Shown piece by piece: positions 1 through 6,023 of a stretch of DNA of 64,000 nucleotides. Within the stretch, counting starts at the first letter, position 1; each line of letters begins with the position of its first letter. Under the pieces are notes generated by a model. That model was given only the letters and a program-made list of their open reading frames with translations, was not told the DNA's origin and ran no database searches. Source of the stretch: Haloarchaeobius sp. HME9146 (GTDB lineage Archaea; Halobacteriota; Halobacteria; Halobacteriales; Natrialbaceae); NCBI RefSeq assembly GCF_025399835.1, contig NZ_JAODVR010000001.1, positions 372,001-436,000 on the forward strand, written 5' to 3'. The translations under genes and the position numbers were made by a program.

Positions 1-966
1 GGTCTCGTCCTCGGCCGGCGTCGCGGCGTCGCTGAAGTGCGCGCCGCCGACGAGCACGTCGTCGTCCTGGGTGAGGACCTTCGTCTGGAGCGTGTCATAG
101 AGCTGCTTTGCGGCGTCGGGTGCGCCCTCGTCGCCCTCTTCGAGGTCGGGGCGTGCGACGCTCTCGGTGAACAGCCCGTCACCGGTCGCGAGCAGGCTTC
201 CGCCGACGAGGTAGGAGGTCATCCCGCTCGTGTGGCCGGGCGTGTGGATGGTCTCGATCTCGGCCGCGCCGACCTCGAAGACCTGGCCGTCCTCGGCCGT
301 CTCCACGTCGTCCGCGTAGGTGACACCGCGGGGGACCGCGGCGGCCGGGATGACGCCTGTGACGCCCTCGGCATCGAGGTTCCGGACGCCGCTGATGTGG
401 TCGGCGTGGATGTGCGTGTCGATGGCGTAGCGGAGGTCCGCGTCGAGCTCGTCGGCGTCCGCGAGGTAGCGGTCGGTGAACTCCCGGAGGGGGTCGATGA
501 CCGCGGCCTCGCCGACGGAGACGAGCATGTACGCGAGACAGCCACTGGACGGGCGCTGGTACTGGTAGAGCTTGCCCGGGCCGTCGTAGCGCGTGACTTC
601 GACGCGCTCGTAGATGCGGGCCCAGCCGTTCATCCCGTCCGCGAGGTGAGCCACGTCGCGGCCGTTCTCGGCCAGCTTCGCGGCGACGTACTCGCTCGCG
701 CCGCCCTTCGCGCACAGGACGACGAGCGGCTCGCCCTCGGGGACGCGGTCGAGCACCTCCTCCGGAACCTCGTCGTCGAGGAACTCGAAGTACGGAACGT
801 TGGCGATCTCGACGTTCTCGCCCTCGATGTGCCACTCGGAGAAGTCGCTCTCCATGCGGGCGTCGAGGATGGTCACGTCCTCGCCCGCGTCGATGCGGGA
901 CTTCAGTTCGGTCGGGTTCAACTCTTCGACGTCGATGTCTATCGTGGGTAACGCGTCAGGGTCCAT
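1..966 (-). CDS. Rhodanese / MBL-fold metallohydrolase fusion (3' end outside window)
   Basis: The 322 visible residues hold an N-terminal rhodanese domain (about residues 8-120, active-site Cys85 in LCAKGGAS) followed by a metallo-beta-lactamase fold (from about 130) with the metal motif THIHADH at 184-190, HTPGH at 241-245 and the bridging Asp in TGDG near 263. This domain pair is typical of persulfide dioxygenase / sulfurtransferase-like enzymes that move or oxidise sulfane sulfur, probably in the cytoplasm. The exact substrate is inferred from family and from neighbours: a TauE exporter, a YeeE/YedE pair, TusA and DsrE. The ATG at 966 is chosen because it starts the rhodanese fold and a TATA-like ATACTTATT lies about 30 bases before it. 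The C-terminus is lost at the window edge, so total length is unknown. Confidence 0.88.
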   Translation of the reverse strand, partial: MDPDALPTIDIDVEELNPTELKSRIDAGEDVTILDARMESDFSEWHIEGENVEIANVPYFEFLDDEVPEEVLDRVPEGEPLVVLCAKGGASEYVAAKLAENGRDVAHLADGMNGWARIYERVEVTRYDGPGKLYQYQRPSSGCLAYMLVSVGEAAVIDPLREFTDRYLADADELDADLRYAIDTHIHADHISGVRNLDAEGVTGVIPAAAVPRGVTYADDVETAEDGQVFEVGAAEIETIHTPGHTSGMTSYLVGGSLLATGDGLFTESVARPDLEEGDEGAPDAAKQLYDTLQTKVLTQDDDVLVGGAHFSDAATPAEDET

Positions 967-1217
967 GCGTCACTCCACGCTTGGGGATGGCCTGCAATAA
1001 GTATTGTGGATATTGCGCAAGACACTCAGAAATATCTTCATCAGGCGATGTCCAGCACAGCAACAACCAGCTATACAGCCGCCCTATGCCTTCTATCGGC
1101 GTTTGGCAGGAATCCAGGGATGGAGACCAGAAGAGCTTTATTGGACAATTTGTCCAATACACACAATTCTGTCTGCGATGTGGGTACAACCGAAAATAGA
1201 CGCTCCAGGAAAGTCCG
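967..1217. promoter_or_regulatory. Promoter region of the rhodanese/MBL gene with palindrome
   Basis: This 251-base AT-richer gap has no convincing gene. It contains the TATA-like ATACTTATT (996-1004, minus strand), the shared motif TTGCGCAAGACA (1013-1024), a TATTGTGGA copy (1002-1010) also seen before tusA, and a 19-base palindrome (1140-1158, arms ATTGGACAA/TTGTCCAAT around one T). Confidence 0.6.
1140..1158. promoter_or_regulatory. Perfect 9+1+9 palindrome, operator-like
   Basis: ATTGGACAA-T-TTGTCCAAT is an exact inverted repeat with a one-base centre, too tightly spaced for an RNA hairpin and typical of a dimeric helix-turn-helix operator. It lies 174 bases upstream of the rhodanese/MBL start and 60 bases past the TauE stop. 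On the minus strand it is followed by AATAAAG, a possible TATA element. Confidence 0.5.
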
Positions 1218-2249
1218 TCAGTCCGCGGCGGCGTGGCTGGTTCCCGACTCCGCGCGCAGCTCTTTGATGCTGCTGTAGACGACCGCACCGCTGACGAGCA
1301 GGGCTGCGCCGAGGATGATGGCGAGGCTGACCGTGTCCGCGACGGGAACCTCGAAGACGTTGCCGAGCTTGCGGATGGCGACGGCGATGGCCCCGAGCAG
1401 GAGCATCACGCCGAAGTACACCTTGATCTCGGCCTCGTCGACCAGGCTGGTCGAGGCCGCGCCCATGCGGGCCCCGAGCGCGCTACCCGCGAGGAGCGGG
1501 ACGACGATGCTCAGGTCCACCGCGCCGGACTGGGCGTAGAGGAAGCTCCCGATACCGCCCGAGAAGACGATCTCGAACAGGTCGGTCCCGACCGCGACGG
1601 GGACCGGCACGCCGATGAGGTAGAACAGCGCGGGCATCCGGATGAATCCGCCACCGACGCCGAGGAATCCCGATAAGAGGCCCGTGAGGAACGCGACGAG
1701 CAGTATCATCCACAGGGAGACGCTGACGCCCCCGCGGAGGGATATCATCGGCGGGACGCGGTAGGACTGTATCTTCTTCGCGATGTCGGGGATGTCGTCG
1801 GCCGACAGTTCGGCGTCCTCGTCGACGTCGTGGCTGATGCCACCGTCACCGCCTTTCAGAGCAGTGTAGGTGACGAACACACCGATGCCGCCGAGCAGGA
1901 AGACGTAGGCGACGCTGACCACGCTGTCCGCGTAGCCCATGTGCTGGAGCCACTCCAGGCCGAGCTTCCCGACCTCGATGCCGGCGGTCGTCCCGGCGAT
2001 CATCAGGATGCCAAGCTTGTAGTCGACCTGCCCCAGGTCGCGGTGTTTCAGCGTCGCGATGACGGAGGTCCCGAAGACGAACGCGAGGCCGGACGCGACC
2101 GCAACGTCGGTCTTGTACCCCATCACGAGCAACGCGGGCGTGACGAGGAACGAGCCGCCCATGCCGAAGAACCCGAACAGGATGCCGATGAGCACCCCGA
2201 AGCCCGCGAACGTCGCGAGCAGGAGGACGCTCATGCCGAGTACCTCCAT
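1218..2249 (-). CDS. Sulfite exporter TauE/SafE family membrane protein
   Basis: A 343-residue membrane protein with two homologous sets of hydrophobic helices. The two halves carry the related glycine-rich segments GFFGMGGSFLVTPALL (about 26-41) and GFLGVGGGFIRMPALF (about 194-209), the internal repeat signature of the TauE/SafE family (usually 250-350 residues). A charged loop around 135-170 separates the halves. Members export or import sulfite, sulfoacetate or other sulfur-containing anions across the cytoplasmic membrane. The gene starts 3 bases after the stop of a 49-residue ORF, so the two are probably one transcript. The sulfur genes on both sides make a sulfur anion the most likely substrate, but this is inferred from context. 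Confidence 0.9.
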   Translation of the reverse strand: MEVLGMSVLLLATFAGFGVLIGILFGFFGMGGSFLVTPALLVMGYKTDVAVASGLAFVFGTSVIATLKHRDLGQVDYKLGILMIAGTTAGIEVGKLGLEWLQHMGYADSVVSVAYVFLLGGIGVFVTYTALKGGDGGISHDVDEDAELSADDIPDIAKKIQSYRVPPMISLRGGVSVSLWMILLVAFLTGLLSGFLGVGGGFIRMPALFYLIGVPVPVAVGTDLFEIVFSGGIGSFLYAQSGAVDLSIVVPLLAGSALGARMGAASTSLVDEAEIKVYFGVMLLLGAIAVAIRKLGNVFEVPVADTVSLAIILGAALLVSGAVVYSSIKELRAESGTSHAAAD

Positions 2250-2252
2250 GGT

Positions 2253-2402
2253 TCAGGCACCCCGCAGGGCGTCTCTGATGGCTGGTCCGAGGACGCGCTC
2301 CAGAAGGCCGTAGCCGACGTAGAGGACCCCGGCCTCAGCGAGCACGATCCCGATCAGTACCGCCGCCTGTGCGTTGCCGCTGAGGGATTCAATCCCGAAC
2401 AT
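2253..2402 (-). CDS. 49-residue single-helix membrane protein preceding TauE
   Basis: An ATG-started 49-residue ORF beginning MFGIESLSGN, with one hydrophobic stretch (about 10-34, AVLIGIVLAEAGVLYVGYG) and a short basic/acidic tail. Its stop lies 3 bases before the TauE start, implying co-transcription and possibly a role as a small subunit or stabiliser of the exporter. From memory it resembles a small haloarchaeal family (I believe DUF7512) found beside TauE-type transporters; I cannot verify the number. A TATA-like AATACTAAC sits about 25 bases before the ATG. Confidence 0.75.
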   Translation of the reverse strand: MFGIESLSGNAQAAVLIGIVLAEAGVLYVGYGLLERVLGPAIRDALRGA

Positions 2403-2776
2403 CGTGCACCTCGAACGTTAGTATTGTACACTTCATGAGTTTCTGTACACGACACCGTAGCCGACAGGGTGTAATAACGGTTTTGGGAACACCGTGCAAG
2501 ACTATATCCCCATACCTCACACATGGTGATGCATAAGTTATGGGTAGCTACAGCGTCGATTGTAGTCAGTTCACAGACAGTTCAGGCGAGGAGCGTTGGT
2601 GCCGACTCCGCGCGCCAGCAGGGTGAAGAAGGTTGATGCGCGAAAACAGGTCTGGAAGCCGAGAGAATGGAATCATCGGGCGCGACGCTGTGTCGAACGG
2701 GACGGGGGGTCGAGGAAAGAGCGGTCGAAACCGGTGAATCGAGTCGAGAACGAGCCGCAGGAGCAGCGAGTCAGCG
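2403..2776. promoter_or_regulatory. Intergenic promoter region, no gene seen
   Basis: A 374-base gap between the YeeE/YedE pair and the TauE unit, both on the minus strand. It holds two TGTACAC copies (2425-2431 and 2444-2450, 19 bases apart) next to the TauE-unit promoter, and the shared motif ACCGTGCAAGACT at 2491-2503. The part from about 2580 to 2776 shows only open frames with unlikely composition. Confidence 0.55.
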
Positions 2777-3238
2777 TCAGTCCGCAGAACTCGGCGTCGT
2801 GCTCGGCTCGTCGTCACGAGAGCGCCAGACGCCCTGGACGTACGCGCCGAGGAACATCCCGCCGATGCCCCAGAGGATGGTGAGGTTCCCGACCCCGAGG
2901 CTGGCGTAGGCCGCGCCCGGGCAGATGCCCGAGAGGCCCCAGCCGACGCCGAAGATGGTGCCGCCCACGAGGACGTTGCTGTCGTAGTCCTTCAGTCGGC
3001 GGGCGTACTCTGCCCCGGTGAGGGGCGCACGCCTCCCGGAACGACTCATCGTCCAGAAGGCGATGCCGGCGGTGACGCTGGCCCCGCCCATCACGAGGAG
3101 CAGGCCGAAGTCCTCCAGCTGGAGGAACCGCAGGACGACCTCGGGGTGGGCCATCTCACTGAGCGCGAGGCCGACCCCGAATATCAGGCCACCCAGCAGG
3201 ACGAGGCCGTAGAACGCGAGGCCGCGGTCCTGGCTCAT
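2777..3238 (-). CDS. YeeE/YedE-type transporter, second half (DUF6691-like)
   Basis: A roughly 153-residue protein with about four transmembrane segments. It carries the YeeE/YedE hallmark GWGLSGICPGAAYASLG near residues 100-116, including the conserved Cys used by thiosulfate transporters of this superfamily, and GLIFGVGLALSEMAHPEVVL near the N-terminus. In full-length YeeE (about 350 residues) two such units are fused; here they are separate genes overlapping by a few bases, so they probably form a heterodimer importing a sulfur compound such as thiosulfate. I chose the ATG at 3238 (MSQDRG); an ATG nine bases upstream at 3247 is also possible. The family name is from memory; the substrate is inferred. 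Confidence 0.85.
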   Translation of the reverse strand: MSQDRGLAFYGLVLLGGLIFGVGLALSEMAHPEVVLRFLQLEDFGLLLVMGGASVTAGIAFWTMSRSGRRAPLTGAEYARRLKDYDSNVLVGGTIFGVGWGLSGICPGAAYASLGVGNLTILWGIGGMFLGAYVQGVWRSRDDEPSTTPSSAD

Positions 3239-3702
3239 ATGCCCCACCCCATGGCAGCGATGACGTTCGCCGTCCCGATGGCGACGATGACGAAGGTCGC
3301 GACGTTCACCAGCGAGGTCTCAGAGAGCGACCCGACACCACAGACGCCGTGGCCGGACGTACAGCCCTTCCCGACGCGGGTGCCGATACCGACGAGGAAG
3401 CCGCCCAGGAGCAGCCGCCACGGGGCGACCTGTGTGGTGAACCAGTCGGCACCGGTGGCGACCGTGTAGCCCGCGGCACCCAACACGATGCCGACGGTGA
3501 AGACGACGCGCCAGTCGCGCGAACTGGTGAAGCGGTACTGCTGGAAGCGCGAACGGTCGGAGACGTACGACCACGTCGACTCGAGGAACGTGCTCGCCCC
3601 GGCGATGATGCCGGTACCCAGGTAGATGAGTACCGTCCCGAGGCCGATGAGGACGCCCCCGAGGGCGTAGTGCGCCACGCCGTTGGGGAAGAGTTCGATC
3701 AT
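3235..3702 (-). CDS. YeeE/YedE-type transporter, first half
   Basis: A 155-residue membrane protein with four hydrophobic segments and the superfamily motif GKGCTSGHGVCGVGSLS (about 115-131) containing conserved cysteines of the thiosulfate-conducting pathway. It overlaps the start of the companion YeeE/YedE gene, so translation is probably coupled. Upstream on the minus strand lie a TATA-like CTTAAG about 34 bases before the ATG and the motif AGTCTTGCAC also found before the two other sulfur units. Divergent tusA lies 196 bases away. The role is likely import of thiosulfate or a related sulfur donor, from family and context. Confidence 0.87.
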   Translation of the reverse strand: MIELFPNGVAHYALGGVLIGLGTVLIYLGTGIIAGASTFLESTWSYVSDRSRFQQYRFTSSRDWRVVFTVGIVLGAAGYTVATGADWFTTQVAPWRLLLGGFLVGIGTRVGKGCTSGHGVCGVGSLSETSLVNVATFVIVAIGTANVIAAMGWGI

Positions 3703-3898
3703 CAGTGGCAGAAGCTATCTGCCGGGCGCACTTAAGCGTTCGGATAGAATATCGTGTTTTGTGCAAGACTGTTGCAGTTACTATCTGGTTACTTCGTCGG
3801 GATTCGCGCACGAATAGGAGATATGGGCCGCAAGAACCAGTCCGAACACAGCGATAGATATTTATTGTATAGCCCAATATTGTGGAGTACACGCAACA
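3703..3898. promoter_or_regulatory. Divergent promoter region between YeeE/YedE and tusA
   Basis: Holds the minus-strand TATA CTTAAG near 3731, the shared motif TTTGTGCAAGACT (3758-3770), and for tusA a TTTATTGTA box (3861-3869) about 30 bases before the ATG, followed by TATTGTGGA (3878-3886), which also occurs beside the rhodanese/MBL promoter. Confidence 0.6.
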
Positions 3899-4144
3899 AT
3901 GAGCACAGACATCAGCGTTACCGAGACCCTCGACGTGAAAGGAGAGAACTGCCCGATGCCCGTCGTCAAGACCAAGCAGGCCATCGACGACCTCGAAGCC
4001 GACGACGTGCTCGAAGTGGTCGCGACCGACTCCGGCAGCATGAGCGACATCGCTGGCTGGGCCGACACCACCCCCGGCGTCGAACTGGTCGCCCAGGAGG
4101 AAGGCGACGGCATCTACACGCACTACGTGCGCAAGACCGAGTGA
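3899..4144 (+). CDS. tusA: TusA-family sulfurtransferase
   Basis: An 81-residue protein with the TusA/SirA signature. ENCPMP near residues 17-22 carries the single conserved Cys that accepts a persulfide and the CPxP motif at the start of the first helix. The usual length is 75-85 residues. TusA proteins relay sulfane sulfur in the cytoplasm from a rhodanese or cysteine desulfurase to DsrE-type carriers, tRNA thiolation or sulfur oxidation. A DsrE-like gene follows 4 bases after its stop, and YeeE/YedE proteins diverge from it, matching a transporter - TusA - DsrE sulfur relay. The ATG directly follows a TATA box by about 30 bases, so a short or absent leader is likely. Confidence 0.92.
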   Translation: MSTDISVTETLDVKGENCPMPVVKTKQAIDDLEADDVLEVVATDSGSMSDIAGWADTTPGVELVAQEEGDGIYTHYVRKTE

Positions 4145-4148
4145 ACCC

Positions 4149-4739
4149 ATGAGCACCGACACTCCCGCATCACAGGAGGCCGACGCCGCCGTCGACGGTG
4201 ACGACGCGGCGGCCCTGCTGGCCCGCGTCGACGAGCTGGAACAGCAGCTCGCCGACCTCGAGAGCGAGGTGGCCGACGACCAGCGAAAGATGGTCATCAT
4301 CGCCACGAAGGGCACCCTCGACATGGCGTACCCGCCGCTCATCCTCGCGAGCACGGCGGCCGCCTTCGGCTGGGACGTGACCGTCTTCCACACGTTCTGG
4401 GGGCTGGACATCCTGCACAAGGAGCACTCCCAGAACCTCGGCCTGAGTGCGGTCGGCAACCCCAACATGCCGATGCCGAACGCCATCGCGGCGCTCCCCG
4501 GCATGGACCGCATGGCCACGAAGATGATGGAGAAGAAGATCGCGGACAACGACACAGCGACCATCCAGGAGCTCATCGACACGAGTCTGGACATGGGTGT
4601 GGAGTTCCAGGCCTGCCAGATGACCATCGACCTGATGGACTACGACGAGGACGACTTCTTCGACGGGGTCACCACCGGTGTGGGTGCCGCGAGTGCCCTC
4701 AGCGAGATGGGCGACGCGGACGTCCAGCTGCTGGTTTGA
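4149..4739 (+). CDS. DsrE/DsrF/DrsH-like sulfur carrier protein
   Basis: A 196-residue protein with a charged N-terminal segment (about 1-48, coiled-coil-like LLARVDELEQQLADLESEV) followed by a DsrE fold starting at KMVIIATKGTLDMAYPPLILASTAAAFGWDVTVFHTFWG. One conserved Cys lies in EFQACQMTIDLM (about residue 157), the expected persulfide-carrying position. Such proteins accept sulfur from TusA. The gene is 4 bases downstream of tusA and surely co-transcribed. The N-terminal helix may mediate oligomerisation. Which sulfur-oxidising or assimilating enzyme it feeds is not visible. Confidence 0.9.
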   Translation: MSTDTPASQEADAAVDGDDAAALLARVDELEQQLADLESEVADDQRKMVIIATKGTLDMAYPPLILASTAAAFGWDVTVFHTFWGLDILHKEHSQNLGLSAVGNPNMPMPNAIAALPGMDRMATKMMEKKIADNDTATIQELIDTSLDMGVEFQACQMTIDLMDYDEDDFFDGVTTGVGAASALSEMGDADVQLLV

Positions 4740-4790
4740 ACCGCCTTTCGGACCGTCGACCCACTTTTGTGTGACCCACTCCCCGAGTGG

Positions 4791-5036
4791 TCACTCGCGC
4801 AGTACCGACCCGACAGCCAGCGCGACCCCGAGGAGCACGAACCCCGCCTGCAGCGTCTCGGTGAACGCCCGGAGCAGCGGGCTGCCGACGAGTGACCGGA
4901 GGAACAGGGTGTAGGCGACGGCCGCGGCACAGCCCAGGGACAGCAGCGCGCGCGAGCCGAATCGGCTCCGGTAGCCGACGTATAGCAGGCCCGTGAGGAA
5001 CAGGGAGAGCCCGGCTTCGGGGAGGGGAAACGACAT
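4791..5036 (-). CDS. Small hypothetical membrane protein
   Basis: An 81-residue protein starting MSFPLPEAGL, with about three hydrophobic segments (LSLFLTGLLYVGY, ALLSLGCAAAVAYTLFL and GFVLLGVALAVGSVL). I chose the ATG at 5036, which begins the first helix; an upstream start at 5072 would add 12 polar residues. It stands alone, convergent with the DsrE-like gene (51-base gap) and in the same direction as the TetR gene upstream. I do not recognise a family. Confidence 0.65.
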   Translation of the reverse strand: MSFPLPEAGLSLFLTGLLYVGYRSRFGSRALLSLGCAAAVAYTLFLRSLVGSPLLRAFTETLQAGFVLLGVALAVGSVLRE

Positions 5037-5192
5037 CGTCTCGTGTGCTCGTTCGGTCGCCACAGGTTTCAATCAATTGACCGACTCACGGCTCGATACG
5101 TGCCACCACGGCGCAGTGGCTGTCGAACTCTCACCCTCGACGGTGACCGAACACCTATAAAAACTGGAGCGGGCGGTGCTGACGCGGCTCTG

Positions 5193-5873
5193 CTACTCCT
5201 GGGTCGCGCCGTCGGGGAGCAACCGGTGTTCGATGTAGGACTCGGCCTCGGCGATGGCGGCGTCCCGGTCGAACGTCGCGGTCGCGCCCCGGAAGATGGT
5301 CCCCATCCCGATGGTCACCAGCATGTCCGCGACCCGGGTGGCGTCCACCTCGCGGAAGACGCCCTCCTCGATGCCGCGCTCGATGATGGCCGCGAACGTG
5401 CCGCGGAACGCCCCGTCCATCTCGGTGAAGCGCTCCCGGAAGGCGGGTTCGTTGACGCCCTGGGCCCGGACTTCCACGAGTGGGCCACGCTCTAGCGCGT
5501 TGTTCTCTCGAATCGGCGCGTCGGGTGGGACCTCGCCCGGGATCGTCTCGAGTATCTCGCCGGCGATGTCCTCGTCCATCGGGCCAGCCACCATCAACTG
5601 GACGTGGAGGCGCAGGTCCTCGACCGGGTCGTCGCTGAACCGGATGTCGAAGCCCGTCCCGAACTGCCCGAACATGAACTCCATGAACGAGAGCAACAGG
5701 TCGTCCTTCCCGTCGTAGAAGTGGTAGCAAGAGGACTTGCTCAGGCCGGCTTCGTCGGCGATACGCTGGATGGAGAGACCGGCGTAGCCGTGCTCGCGGA
5801 GCGCCCGGAACGTCGCGTGCATGATCTTCTCGCGGGTGTCGGTCGGTTCGGCGGTGAAGGACCCGTCGCTCAT
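5193..5873 (-). CDS. TetR/AcrR family transcriptional regulator
   Basis: A 226-residue repressor-type protein. The N-terminal HTH (about 12-60: TREKIMHATFRALREHGYAGLSIQRIADEAGLSKSSCYHFYDGKDDLL in outline) is canonical TetR_N, followed by a variable helical ligand domain. It is transcribed divergently from a large RND/MMPL exporter, the standard arrangement for an efflux pump repressed by its own regulator. A 22-base perfect palindrome (5874-5895) ends one base before its ATG, downstream of a TATA-like CTTTTACGG, so autorepression is likely. Two further related sites lie before the exporter. The inducing ligand is unknown. Confidence 0.92.
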   Translation of the reverse strand: MSDGSFTAEPTDTREKIMHATFRALREHGYAGLSIQRIADEAGLSKSSCYHFYDGKDDLLLSFMEFMFGQFGTGFDIRFSDDPVEDLRLHVQLMVAGPMDEDIAGEILETIPGEVPPDAPIRENNALERGPLVEVRAQGVNEPAFRERFTEMDGAFRGTFAAIIERGIEEGVFREVDATRVADMLVTIGMGTIFRGATATFDRDAAIAEAESYIEHRLLPDGATQE

Positions 5874-5895
5874 ACCGACCGAATATTCGGTCGGT
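5874..5895. promoter_or_regulatory. 22-base palindromic TetR operator
   Basis: The half-site ACCGACCGAAT is followed directly by its exact reverse complement ATTCGGTCGGT. It covers the region between the tetR TATA box and its start codon, so a bound dimer would block transcription initiation. Confidence 0.75.
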
Positions 5896-5953
5896 CCGTA
5901 AAAGCGTGCCGTGAGCGTCCCTCCCGCGGGGAGAGCCGAAAGATTGATTACTT

Positions 5954-5995
5954 ACCGAACGTTCGTTCGACGCATGCCTACCGAACGTTCGTTCA
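5954..5995 (+). promoter_or_regulatory. Two direct copies of a TetR-type operator before the RND gene
   Basis: TACCGAACGTTCGTTC occurs at 5954-5969 and again at 5980-5995, 26 bases apart. Each has the palindromic core CGAACGTTCG and shares the ACCGA...TTCG ends with the operator at the tetR start. They lie 29-70 bases before the exporter ATG, over or just downstream of its core promoter. Confidence 0.7.
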
Positions 5996-6023
5996 GTAAC
6001 CGGTCGGGAGGGAGGGTCGACAG

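Noticed and set aside
2566-2817. 83-residue minus-strand frame between the YeeE/YedE and TauE units
   Set aside because: Overlaps the end of the YeeE/YedE gene and has Arg/Pro-rich composition; no support.
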